32,936 nt of DNA from a virus, in the IMG/VR virus record IMGVR_UViG_3300031857_000793, positions 1 through 32,936 of that record; one strand, written 5' to 3'. The notes below the pieces were generated by a model. That model searched no databases, was not told where the DNA came from, and saw only the letters and a list, made by a program, of their open reading frames with translations. The position numbers and the translations under genes were made by a program. Shown here piece after piece: positions 6,799 to 14,197 of this stretch; within the stretch, counting starts at the first letter, position 1; every line of letters starts with the position of its first letter.

Positions 6799-7131
6799 AT
6801 GGCACGACCAAAACATAGATTAGATTTAGAAACTGACAAGCTATATCAACTTGCTAAAAAATTAGGAGAAGGTAGGACTAATCGACATGACATGGTCAAC
6901 AACCCACCACACTACACAAAGGGAGGTTTAGAAACCATAGACATCATGGAAGCTAAATCTACACCTGAAGAGTTTAAAGGGCATCTTAAACTAACAGCTA
7001 TGAAGTATCTTACAAGAGCTGGACATAAAGAAAGTGAGCTTCAAGATGCTAAGAAAACACAATGGTATGTTAATAGATGGGTTAAAACTTTAGAAAAAGA
7101 AGCTATAAAAATTCAAGTGATAGACAAATAA
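6799..7131 (+). CDS. DUF3310 protein (T7 gp1.7-like family)
   Basis: 110 residues from the ATG at 6799, set by a perfect AAGGAGG at 6787-6793 five bases upstream. Another in-frame ATG at 6754 overlaps the VRR-NUC stop and would add 15 residues or act as a coupling start. The domain begins at NNPPHYTKGGLETIDIME and runs through KYLTRAGHK to AQWYVNRW-like sequence (TQWYVNRWV), the pattern of DUF3310. T7 gp1.7 of this family is a nucleotide (dTMP/dGMP) kinase; whether that activity holds here is unknown, since no P-loop is seen. Confidence 0.8.
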   Translation: MARPKHRLDLETDKLYQLAKKLGEGRTNRHDMVNNPPHYTKGGLETIDIMEAKSTPEEFKGHLKLTAMKYLTRAGHKESELQDAKKTQWYVNRWVKTLEKEAIKIQVIDK

Positions 7132-7280
7132 TGTGGGTATATGAGCTTGGACTAATATCAGGAGTTATGGTAGGATTAGAACTTAAGTTTCTAGAGGAAG
7201 AAGCACCTTATGTTTTTTCTTTAGTGCTTGACTTATTCATAATTCGATTGATAGTACAAAAGCTTAAATATGTCAGATGA
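7131..7280 (+). CDS. Small membrane protein
   Basis: 49 residues. The ATG at 7131 overlaps the stop of the DUF3310 gene as TAATG and the 3' end overlaps the next gene by 11 bases, so the ORF exactly fills the gap between the two. There is no Shine-Dalgarno, so it would depend on coupling. The sequence has an N-terminal hydrophobic, Gly-containing segment (WVYELGLISGVMVGLEL), a short acidic turn (EEE), and a second hydrophobic helix (YVFSLVLDLFIIRLIVQ) ending in KLKYVR. That suggests one or two membrane helices with a basic cytoplasmic tail. Function unknown. Confidence 0.5.
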   Translation: MWVYELGLISGVMVGLELKFLEEEAPYVFSLVLDLFIIRLIVQKLKYVR

Positions 7281-7467
7281 TGCAGATAAAACACAAGAAA
7301 GAATAGAACTTGAAGACACCATTCGCCGTAAGGAAATGGATCGTATAAAGTATATACAAGGGACGGGTCACTGTTTAAATTGTGGCACAAAACTTAATGA
7401 CTCAAGACGTTGGTGCGATAAAGATTGTGCTGACGATTGGGACTACCACGTCAATAGACGCAAATAA
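7270..7467 (+). CDS. Small zinc-binding protein
   Basis: 65 residues. The N-terminal 30 residues are highly charged and helical (ERIELEDTIRRKEMDRIKYI). A C4 cluster follows: C35-x2-C38-x10-C49-x3-C53, in the form CLNCG...RRWCDKDCADDW, typical of small treble-clef or zinc-ribbon proteins common in phages. It could bind nucleic acid or a host protein; nothing here decides which. No good ribosome site is seen at the start, which overlaps the previous gene. Confidence 0.65.
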   Translation: MSDDADKTQERIELEDTIRRKEMDRIKYIQGTGHCLNCGTKLNDSRRWCDKDCADDWDYHVNRRK

Positions 7468-7479
7468 AAGGAGAGAGAT

Positions 7480-7674
7480 ATGGCAACAAAGTCAACGAAG
7501 CCTACCGTTAGGGAGACTTCTGCTACGACATTCGATCGTGGCGAACGCAACCTCATCGTCACCATACATCATGGTGTTATCAAAATTAGACCTAAAGGAT
7601 TAAAGTCAGAAGAAGTTATTGACATCTCTGCAATCTATGAACATGCAGTTAAAGCTAGAGTTAGGGGAAAATAA
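7480..7674 (+). CDS. Small hypothetical protein
   Basis: 64 residues behind AAAAGGAGAGAG, the same strong ribosome site used after the hairpin elements but here without the hairpin. Disordered Thr/Ser-rich start (residues 1-20), then a beta-rich part (RNLIVTIHHGVIKIRPKG) and a short helix ending in KARVRGK. Basic overall. Not recognised. Its TAA overlaps the next ATG. Confidence 0.6.
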   Translation: MATKSTKPTVRETSATTFDRGERNLIVTIHHGVIKIRPKGLKSEEVIDISAIYEHAVKARVRGK

Positions 7675-7877
7675 TGGCTAAACCATACATTAAAGTAGTA
7701 AGTGTTAAAGACAGAAAAGAAGGCGATTGTAAAATAACATTAGATATGAACCATGAAGGTAGAGAAGTAATATTACAAGCAGGTGTTCAGAAAGCCTTAT
7801 CAGATTACATGGTAGAGAACTCAAAGAAAATGTCTTTTTGGGACAAGCTACAAATCTGTTGGAGTATATTAAAATGA
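7674..7877 (+). CDS. Small hypothetical protein
   Basis: 67 residues, start coupled to the gene before by TAATG. Beta-strand pattern (YIKVVSVKDRKEGDCKITLDM) followed by a helix (LQAGVQKALSDYMVENSKK) and a hydrophobic, Trp-containing C-terminus (WDKLQICWSIL). Similar short proteins are frequent before phage polymerase genes, but I cannot name a family. It ends in an ATGA overlap with the next gene. Confidence 0.6.
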   Translation: MAKPYIKVVSVKDRKEGDCKITLDMNHEGREVILQAGVQKALSDYMVENSKKMSFWDKLQICWSILK

Positions 7878-8026
7878 ATGACTATAGTGAAGAGTTTAAG
7901 TTTTGGTATGAAAGATTTTTTCTACAAAGCCCTAGCCTAGCGTCATTACAATATGACGATGAAAAAATGTGGGAAGCTTGGAAAGCAGGTTACAACCTAG
8001 CTAAGAAAGAAATAGAGAATGCCTAA
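7874..8026 (+). CDS. Small hypothetical acidic protein
   Basis: 50 residues from the ATG at 7874, which shares ATGA with the stop before and has TTGGAG nearby; the frame is open to 7838 but that lies within the upstream gene. It is aromatic and acidic (YSEEFKFWYERFF, then YDDEKMWEAWKAGYNLAKKEIE). The WEAWKAGY part resembles short motifs in many small phage proteins of unknown role. It overlaps the polymerase start by 8 bases. Confidence 0.55.
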   Translation: MNDYSEEFKFWYERFFLQSPSLASLQYDDEKMWEAWKAGYNLAKKEIENA

Positions 8027-9845
8027 TCTAATTACGCTTGACTTTGAAACATACTACGACAAAGAGTATGGGTTAAAGAAGTTTACTACCGAAGAGTATA
8101 TACGTGATGAGAAGTTTGAAGTCATAGGTGTAGCTGTTAAAGATAAAGGCATAACCAAATGGTTTACAGGAACACATGCTGAAACCAAAGCTTTCTTAGA
8201 TACTTACGAGATGCACAAACACTTTGTGTTAGGACATAACATGAGATTTGATGCGGCTATCCTATCATGGCATTTTGATATACACCCACTAGGTTTATTC
8301 GATACCATGAGTATGGCTCAAATATTACATGGGTTAACTGAGTCTGTATCACTAGCTAATCTATCACAACTATATCAGTTAGGTGAGAAAGGCACTGAAG
8401 TATTAGATGCTTTAGGTAAACGCAGATTAGATTTTACACACAACGATTTAGCCAAGTATGGTAGTTACTGCATCAATGACGTAGAACTAACTTATGAATT
8501 GTTTACAGAGTTAAAAGATAAGTTTACTGCACCTGAAATGAAGCTTATCGATTTAACTATTCGTATGTTTACAGAACCTAAACTAGAACTTAATAAAGGT
8601 TTGTTGGTGAGACACTTAGCAGAGGTGCGTGCTAAGAAAGAAGAACTTCTAGACTCAGTAGCCGTAGACAAAGATACTTTAATGAGTAATCCTAAGTTTG
8701 CTGCTATCTTAGAGAGTATGAAAGTTAAAGTGCCTATGAAGACAAGCCCCACTACAGGGCTACAAACGTATGCCTTAGCTAAAACAGATGAAGGGTTTAA
8801 AGAATTATTAGAACATGAAGACCCTTATGTGCAAGCGTTAGCCGCAGCTCGTATAGGTAATAAATCAACGATAGAAGAAACACGCACAGAAAACTTTATC
8901 AATATAGCGAACAGAGGAAAACTTCCTGTTCCACTAAAGTATTCAGGGGCAGTCGTATCCCATCGATGGTCAGGCGTTGATGGGATTAATCTGCAAAACT
9001 TACCACGCACATCAGAGTTACGTCGTGCTATATGTGCACCTAAAGGTTATAAAATTGTAGCCTCAGACTTAAGTAATATTGAGTTAAGACTAGCTTATTG
9101 GTTTGCTAAATCACATGGTAAGATAGATCAAATTAAAAAAGGTATTGATCTATATAAACAATCTGCCGCTGACATTACAGGAACACCATACAACGAAGTT
9201 AACAAAGACCTTAGGTTCATCTTTAAGGTAGTAAACTTATCAGGTATATATGGTGTAGGTGCTAACAAGATGCACTCTATCTTAAAACAAGGCGGTGTTG
9301 AAAAAGATATAAACGAAGTTAAAAATATTGTTTATGCTTATCGTCGTGCTAATCCTGAATTGGTTGAAGCTTGGGCTGACGCAGGCACGATGTTAGAAAG
9401 TGTTAGGGCAGGGCAACATTACGTTATGGGTAATGGCGGTATCATCACAAGCGTTCCAAAAGAAGGCATGATGAAACCTAATGGCATGATGCTAGGTTTA
9501 CCTAACTTAAGAAAGCTTAAGACAGAAACAGGTGAATCGTGGGCATATGATAAGTTAATGGGGAGAACTTTAGTTCCTGAATATATACACCCATCTAAAA
9601 CATTTCAACGTTGCATACAATCACTAGCACGTGATATAATTGCAGAACAGTTAATACAAGTATCAAAAAGGTATCCTGTCGTTATGACTGTGCATGATGA
9701 ACTTGTTATGTTATGTAAAGATGAAGAAGTAGATGAATGTAAAGCTTACGTTCAACAATGTATGACCACTGCTCCACATTGGTGTAGTGACTTACCACTA
9801 GGTTGTGAGGTAGGTGTTGGCGATAATTATATGGACGCTAAATAG
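8019..9845 (+). CDS. Family A DNA polymerase with 3'-5' exonuclease
   Basis: 608 residues. N-terminal DEDD exonuclease: DFET (D8, E10), GHNMRFDAAI, and YCINDVE near residues 150-155. The polymerase part has motif A, ASDLSNIELR with D350; motif B, RFIFKVVNLSGIYG; and motif C, VHDE with D560. All catalytic residues are present, so it should be an active proofreading replicative polymerase. It has no 5'-3' exonuclease domain, as usual in phages, and is short for the family. It lies in the same gene run as the VRR-NUC nuclease, with the primase-helicase 6 kb downstream. The start overlaps the gene before by 8 bases and the next gene follows after 8 bases. Confidence 0.95.
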   Translation: MPNLITLDFETYYDKEYGLKKFTTEEYIRDEKFEVIGVAVKDKGITKWFTGTHAETKAFLDTYEMHKHFVLGHNMRFDAAILSWHFDIHPLGLFDTMSMAQILHGLTESVSLANLSQLYQLGEKGTEVLDALGKRRLDFTHNDLAKYGSYCINDVELTYELFTELKDKFTAPEMKLIDLTIRMFTEPKLELNKGLLVRHLAEVRAKKEELLDSVAVDKDTLMSNPKFAAILESMKVKVPMKTSPTTGLQTYALAKTDEGFKELLEHEDPYVQALAAARIGNKSTIEETRTENFINIANRGKLPVPLKYSGAVVSHRWSGVDGINLQNLPRTSELRRAICAPKGYKIVASDLSNIELRLAYWFAKSHGKIDQIKKGIDLYKQSAADITGTPYNEVNKDLRFIFKVVNLSGIYGVGANKMHSILKQGGVEKDINEVKNIVYAYRRANPELVEAWADAGTMLESVRAGQHYVMGNGGIITSVPKEGMMKPNGMMLGLPNLRKLKTETGESWAYDKLMGRTLVPEYIHPSKTFQRCIQSLARDIIAEQLIQVSKRYPVVMTVHDELVMLCKDEEVDECKAYVQQCMTTAPHWCSDLPLGCEVGVGDNYMDAK

Positions 9846-9853
9846 GAGTTATT

Positions 9854-11008
9854 ATGGATACAGTATTAGAGTTTAAAGAGAAAGGGTATGTTCACTTAAA
9901 AGGATTTTTACACGCTGATTCATGTAAAGAACTAACAAGAGAACTTAAAAGACTAGTTGATCAAAAGAAAACAGTTAAAGATGACCAATGCCCTAAGTCT
10001 GAAGCTATACATGGCACAGTAACCTTTGATAAATTATTAGAAGATTTAACTCCACACTTTGAACAAGCATCGGGGCTTAAACTATTTCCTACCTATTCAT
10101 ATGCTAGATTTTATAACAGTCAAGACGAAGAATTAAAACTTCATAGAGATAGACCTGCATGTGAAATATCAGCTACGCTTACATTAGATTTTGAAGGTGA
10201 TGTATGGCCTATCTACATGGGTAATAATGAAGATAAGTCTAATGCTACAGAAATTAAAATGGAGATCGGCGATGCCGTTATGTATAGAGGTTGTGACATT
10301 TATCATTGGCGTGAACCTTATAAAGAAGGTAAATGGCAGGCACAAGTATTCTTACATTATGTAGATCAAAATGGTCCACACGCTGAATGGAAATACGATA
10401 AGCGTGAGTCATTGGGATTAAGTAAAACAGCTTGTGACCAAACAAATCAGATTCAAGCGTTTGAAGATTGCTATCTAGTTCTAGACGCAGTAAGCGAAGG
10501 TTTTTGTGACAAACTTATTCAAGAATATTCTAAACCCGAAGTAGAAAAAGAACTTCCGTTTATTGGAAAAGGTCGAGACATAGAAAAGAACATTGATTTA
10601 GATATTAGAAATGTGCAAAGGCTACAACTACCTTTATATGCAGGCATCGGTGCAACACTTACAGCTATAGGTTTAAATGTAAATAATGAAATATGGAAGT
10701 ATGACATCACGCATTCTAATCAATCAGAGTTTTTAATGTATGATGTTAAAGGTAAGTATGAAACCCATGTAGACACCTTTCATGGCAGATCAACTGAAGT
10801 TAGAAAGCTTACTGTATTAGTATTCTTAAATGATGATTTTGAAGGTGGTAAATTTTATATAGCTAATGGTCATGAAAGAATGTATCCTGAACAAAAGAAA
10901 GGAACAGTCTTAATATTCCCTTCCTTCATGCCACATGGTGTAGAACCTATTACAAAAGGTATTAGATACTCTATCGTAACGTGGATGGTCGGACCATATT
11001 TTAAATAG
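9854..11008 (+). CDS. Tandem Fe(II)/2-oxoglutarate oxygenase
   Basis: 384 residues with two oxygenase domains in one chain. Domain 1 (about 1-175) has H97-x-D99 and H151 in a WREP context; its 2-oxoglutarate-binding basic residue could be K160 but is not certain. Domain 2 (about 200-384) resembles the prolyl-4-hydroxylase type: H305-x-D307, LNDDFEGGKFYI, H361 and R371 exactly ten residues later. Both iron triads look complete. Such enzymes use O2 and 2-oxoglutarate to hydroxylate proteins, nucleic acid bases or small molecules. Single-domain versions are common in marine phages with unknown targets. The place directly behind the DNA polymerase (AGGAG, 8-base gap) would suit a DNA or nucleotide target, but this is inference. 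Confidence 0.85.
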   Translation: MDTVLEFKEKGYVHLKGFLHADSCKELTRELKRLVDQKKTVKDDQCPKSEAIHGTVTFDKLLEDLTPHFEQASGLKLFPTYSYARFYNSQDEELKLHRDRPACEISATLTLDFEGDVWPIYMGNNEDKSNATEIKMEIGDAVMYRGCDIYHWREPYKEGKWQAQVFLHYVDQNGPHAEWKYDKRESLGLSKTACDQTNQIQAFEDCYLVLDAVSEGFCDKLIQEYSKPEVEKELPFIGKGRDIEKNIDLDIRNVQRLQLPLYAGIGATLTAIGLNVNNEIWKYDITHSNQSEFLMYDVKGKYETHVDTFHGRSTEVRKLTVLVFLNDDFEGGKFYIANGHERMYPEQKKGTVLIFPSFMPHGVEPITKGIRYSIVTWMVGPYFK

Positions 11009-11015
11009 GATTAAT

Positions 11016-11129
11016 ATGTTAGAATTATTAGTAGCATTTAGTTTGTATCGATTTGATGCTCATTGGTTTTGGTGGGCGATATATGCACTTATACTATTGG
11101 AGAAACTTAATGAAAAATACCGCCCGTAA
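11016..11129 (+). CDS. Tiny membrane protein
   Basis: 37 residues starting 7 bases after the oxygenase stop, behind a TAGGA sequence. One hydrophobic helix: LELLVAFSLYRFDAH, then WFWWAIYALILLEKL, ending in NEKYRP. The gene fills the gap and overlaps the next gene by 20 bases. The Trp-rich membrane segment and the packed position argue that it is translated, but a protein this short needs conservation to be sure. Confidence 0.45.
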   Translation: MLELLVAFSLYRFDAHWFWWAIYALILLEKLNEKYRP

Positions 11130-11397
11130 CGATGTCACAGGGGATTGGATACAATCTAAACCTAATAGTGATCAGTTTGAAAAGAACTTTGATCTAATCT
11201 TTAGGAAGAAAAAACCAAATGACGATGTGTCTCCACATGTGCATGAATACGAAGCGGTTCAGAAGAAACAAGAATCTCGCATAGACATAGTAGGGCAAAA
11301 TGGTAACGATGGTTTACACTATACATATGAACTTAATAAATCAACAGGTGAAGTAGAAAGGGTAGAAGATGGCAACACAACAAATACACAAAAGTAG
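11110..11397 (+). CDS. Hypothetical hydrophilic protein
   Basis: 95 residues from the ATG at 11110, behind TTGGAGA; the frame is open to 11053 but the added residues would lie across the tiny membrane gene. Polar and charged throughout (Lys, Asp, Asn, Glu), probably largely disordered, with a slightly more ordered C-terminal part (GLHYTYELNKSTGEVERV). No motif recognised. It overlaps the next gene by 29 bases. Confidence 0.55.
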   Translation: MKNTARNDVTGDWIQSKPNSDQFEKNFDLIFRKKKPNDDVSPHVHEYEAVQKKQESRIDIVGQNGNDGLHYTYELNKSTGEVERVEDGNTTNTQK

Positions 11398-11551
11398 ACG
11401 GCACAATAACCCTATGCTTACTCATAATGGCAGACCAAAGTATAAAGCGTTTACTATTAAGCAACTAGAAGAAGCTTTAAGTAAAGCCGAACCTAAAGGT
11501 AAAAAACGTGCAAAGATTATGCAAGAATTAAATAGGAAATCAAATGGCTGA
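11369..11551 (+). CDS. Small basic protein
   Basis: 60 residues, strongly basic, with an Arg/His/Lys-rich start (HKSRRHNNP) and a helical C-terminal half (FTIKQLEEALSKAEPKGKKRAKIMQEL). This could bind nucleic acid. It overlaps both neighbours, by 29 bases with the gene before and 8 with the nuclease after. Function not known. Confidence 0.55.
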   Translation: MATQQIHKSRRHNNPMLTHNGRPKYKAFTIKQLEEALSKAEPKGKKRAKIMQELNRKSNG

Positions 11552-12218
11552 ATTTAAAACGTGGTCTTACTCAAGTGCCACTGCATTTGAAAAATGTCCT
11601 AAGCAATACTATCATCTGTATGTAGCGAAAGATATTAAGCAAGACCCGAATACAGAACATTTTCTTTATGGCAACGAAGTTCACAAAGCTTGTGAGTTAT
11701 ACGTTAAGAACGCAACTCCTCTTCCTGTCAAGTTTGAAATGTTTAAACCAACGCTTGACAAATTAATTTCAATTCCAGGAGATAAATACTGTGAATATAA
11801 ATTAGGCTTGACAAAAGAATTAGAACCTTGCGACTTCTTTGCCTCTAATGTTTGGTGGCGTGGTGTAATTGATTTATTAGTTATTAATCCTGAAAGTAAA
11901 ATGGCTACGTTAATTGATTATAAAACGGGCAAGTCAAGTCAGTATGCAGATACACGTCAACTATCTTTGTTTAGTGTAGCTATATTTAAACACTTTCCAG
12001 ACATGACTAAAATTAAGTCTGGCTTGGTTTTCTTGGTATCTAAAGAGATATTAAAAGAAGACTATACATCGGATAAAATAGATGATATGTTTGCAGAATG
12101 GGGTAAAATAACGTATAGGATAGATGCTGCCCACAAGTCAGGTACTTTTAATGCAGTCCCTAATTTTGCTTGTAGAAAATTCTGTCCCGTTCAATCATGC
12201 TCACATTGGGGAAAATAA
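11544..12218 (+). CDS. RecB/Cas4-like PD-(D/E)XK nuclease
   Basis: 224 residues. RecB-type motifs in order: YSSATAFEKCP near 9-19, GNEVH (G43, H47) with E51, D110 in GVIDLLV, D125-Y-K127 in LIDYKTGK, then RQLSLFS. All core residues are present. A cysteine-containing end (CRKFCPVQSC) with C18 near the N-terminus recalls the iron-sulfur-binding cysteines of Cas4/AddB-type nucleases, though the spacing was not matched in detail. Family role: exonuclease acting on DNA ends in recombination or host DNA breakdown. The TAA overlaps the ATG of the HNH gene. Confidence 0.85.
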   Translation: MAEFKTWSYSSATAFEKCPKQYYHLYVAKDIKQDPNTEHFLYGNEVHKACELYVKNATPLPVKFEMFKPTLDKLISIPGDKYCEYKLGLTKELEPCDFFASNVWWRGVIDLLVINPESKMATLIDYKTGKSSQYADTRQLSLFSVAIFKHFPDMTKIKSGLVFLVSKEILKEDYTSDKIDDMFAEWGKITYRIDAAHKSGTFNAVPNFACRKFCPVQSCSHWGK

Positions 12219-12487
12219 TGGCAAGAGATTATCAAAAAGAAAACGAATATAAAGCACAACCTGATCAAATTAAAAAGCGTGTAGCTAGAAATAAAGCTAG
12301 ACGAATGATGATAAAAGCTGGTAGAGTATCAAAGGGTGATGGTAAAGATGTAGATCATATTATCCCTTTAAGTAAAGGTGGTAGTAATACCCCTAGCAAC
12401 ATGCGAATTAGAAGCAAAAGTGCTAACAGTTCTTTTCCTCGTAATAGTGACAAGTCTATGAAAAGGAATGTAACAAACAAAAAGTAG
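12218..12487 (+). CDS. Small HNH endonuclease
   Basis: 89 residues from the ATG at 12218 (TAATG with the nuclease before); a longer in-frame start at 12197 lies within that gene. Highly basic N-terminus (KKRVARNKARRMM), then the HNH core VDHIIPLSKGG with the following N (SNTPSNMRI), in which DH and the later Asn are the expected metal and catalytic residues. It lacks the usual CxxC zinc knuckle. It may be a homing endonuclease or a phage DNA-processing nicking enzyme. The structured non-coding segment begins right after its stop. Confidence 0.8.
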   Translation: MARDYQKENEYKAQPDQIKKRVARNKARRMMIKAGRVSKGDGKDVDHIIPLSKGGSNTPSNMRIRSKSANSSFPRNSDKSMKRNVTNKK

Positions 12488-12624
12488 AAGACCCGCAAGG
12501 CGTGAGTGCGGAAAAACCACGTCAGTTAACAGTAGGTACCTTTATGATGTGACCTTTCAACCTAGGTGTTAACACTGCAGTGTGTAGACGTGTCACTACC
12601 TCTCTCGGTGGCACGTCTATTTTT
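12488..12624 (+). ncRNA. Structured leader or small RNA with attenuator-like layout
   Basis: A gap between the HNH and helicase genes, visibly richer in GC than its surroundings and full of inverted repeats. A hairpin CCGCA/TGCGG spans 12493-12511. CACGTC (12518-12523) can pair with GACGTG (12587-12592), enclosing GTTAACA/TGTTAAC (12525-12531 with 12567-12573) and TAGGT/ACCTA (12533-12537 with 12560-12564). The same GACGTG is also the left arm of the terminator at 12586-12624, so the two folds exclude each other. A 12-base palindrome ACACTGCAGTGT lies at 12572-12583. No known riboswitch or group I intron core sequence was recognised. Confidence 0.5.
12586..12624 (+). terminator. Intrinsic terminator before the helicase gene
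   Basis: AGACGTG (12586-12592) pairs with CACGTCT (12612-12618) in 7 pairs, then after a 3-base bulge CTACC (12596-12600) pairs with GGTGG (12607-12611, one G-U pair), closing a TCTCTC loop. ATTTTT follows at 12619-12624, giving the usual stem plus U-tract. It would end transcripts coming from the nuclease genes or be regulated by the competing fold upstream. Confidence 0.7.
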
Positions 12625-12640
12625 AATTTAGGAGATTGCA

Positions 12641-14197
12641 TTGGAAGTATATAAAGACAGGGCGTTAATCGTTAATACAAAACGACCTGAACTAATTTTA
12701 GATAAGATACCAAAAAGTAAAGTTGTCAGAACTTACGATAATGGCGTAACTCAAGTTGTAGTCAACTGGGGGTTAGATGAAGTTATTACTTTATCTGATA
12801 TGAAAGTTAAAAATCCTCCTTCACCTATATCTCGTGATTATAACTGGCCAGGAATTCATAAACCTTTTGATCATCAAAAAATAACAGCTGAGTTTTTATC
12901 AGCACACAGACGTGCTTATTGTTTAAGTGAAGCAGGTACAGGTAAAACATCTGCAGTTATATGGGCAGCTGATTACTTAATGAATCAAGGTAAAGTTAAA
13001 AGAATGCTAGTAGTATGCCCACTATCTATTATGCAGGCGGCATGGCAAGCAGACTTTTTTAAAACTGCTATGCATAGAACCGTAGGTATTGCTCATGGCT
13101 CTGCTGAAAAAAGAAAGAAAGTATTTGCAGAAAATACAGACGTAGTTATTATTAATTACGATGGTATAGAAATTGTAGAGAAAGAAATTAAATCAGGCGG
13201 TTTTGATTTAGTAGTAGTTGATGAAGCTAACTACGTCAAGACTGTCTCGACACGTCGCTGGAAGTCACTTAATCGTATTCTAAATCAGAACACGTGGCTG
13301 TGGCTTATGACAGGAACACCCGCTGCTCAATCACCAGCTGACGCATATGGACTGGCTAGACTTGTGAACCCCGCATCCGTACCTAAATACGCAGGAACAT
13401 TTAAGGACATGGTAATGCAAAAAGTTAGCCAGTTCACCTGGGTGCCTAGATTCAATGCACAAGATATTGTGTTTAAAACGTTACAACCTGCCATTCGATA
13501 TACTAAAGACGAATGTCTAGACTTACCTGATGTGTTATATACAACACGAGAAGTCCCTCTTACTCCACAACAAGAGAAGTATTATAAGCAGTTAAAGAAA
13601 GATATGTATATGGAAACTGCAGGGGAAGAAGTTACTGTAGTTAATGCAGGTGTAATGCTAACTAAATTATTACAAGTAAGTGCAGGCTCTATATATTCTA
13701 ATACTAAAGGGGTTATTGAGTTTGATATATCAAATCGCATGACGGCGTTGAAAGAAATTATAGATGAAGCTAGCCACAAAGTTATCGTATTCTGCCCGTT
13801 CCGTCATAGCATAGATACTATTATGGCAGCGTTAAGAAAAGATAAATTAACTTGCGAAGCTATACATGGTGATGTATCTATGAATAAACGCACAGAGATA
13901 TTTAAAAACTTTCAAGAAGCTAAAGACCCACAAGTTTTAATTATTCAACCTCAAGCTGCATCACATGGCGTAACACTCCACGCAGCTAACGTAGTTGTGT
14001 TTTGGTCACCTGTGATGTCTGTTGAAACATATATACAATGTTGTGCTCGTATGGACAGAGCTGGACAAAAAAATAAGATGACCGTAGTACACCTACAAGG
14101 CTCCCCCGTTGAAAAACGAATTTACAAAATGCTTGAAAATAAAATTGATACGCATACAAAACTAGTTGATCTTTACAAAGAGGAGTTTGCAGAATGA
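12641..14197 (+). CDS. SNF2-type superfamily 2 helicase/ATPase
   Basis: 518 residues. The start is TTG at 12641, chosen because AGGAG at 12630-12634 is 6 bases upstream and the reading frame begins there. Motif I is EAGTGKT (K102); Ia, VVCPLSIMQAAW; II, DEAN at 194-197; III, LMTGTPAAQSP; V, QPQAASHGVTLHAAN; VI, CCARMDRAGQ. This is the SNF2-like layout found in many phages. Such proteins translocate on double-stranded DNA and remodel protein-DNA complexes or branched DNA; stripping host proteins or helping recombination is plausible. It stands behind the terminator/attenuator region and ends in an ATGA overlap with the second HNH gene. Confidence 0.9.
   Translation: MEVYKDRALIVNTKRPELILDKIPKSKVVRTYDNGVTQVVVNWGLDEVITLSDMKVKNPPSPISRDYNWPGIHKPFDHQKITAEFLSAHRRAYCLSEAGTGKTSAVIWAADYLMNQGKVKRMLVVCPLSIMQAAWQADFFKTAMHRTVGIAHGSAEKRKKVFAENTDVVIINYDGIEIVEKEIKSGGFDLVVVDEANYVKTVSTRRWKSLNRILNQNTWLWLMTGTPAAQSPADAYGLARLVNPASVPKYAGTFKDMVMQKVSQFTWVPRFNAQDIVFKTLQPAIRYTKDECLDLPDVLYTTREVPLTPQQEKYYKQLKKDMYMETAGEEVTVVNAGVMLTKLLQVSAGSIYSNTKGVIEFDISNRMTALKEIIDEASHKVIVFCPFRHSIDTIMAALRKDKLTCEAIHGDVSMNKRTEIFKNFQEAKDPQVLIIQPQAASHGVTLHAANVVVFWSPVMSVETYIQCCARMDRAGQKNKMTVVHLQGSPVEKRIYKMLENKIDTHTKLVDLYKEEFAE

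Noticed and set aside
6169-9209. A 17-base identical string (ACGAAGTTAACAAAGAC) at 6169-6185 and 9193-9209, with looser relatives elsewhere
   Set aside because: Both copies code for EVNKD with the codons this genome prefers; the related strings vary and have no fixed context, so codon use explains them well enough.
12488-12640. Group I intron remnant beside the HNH gene
   Set aside because: I found no conserved core strings of the group I catalytic centre, the length is only about 150 bases, and the helicase frame after it is complete with its own start and ribosome site.
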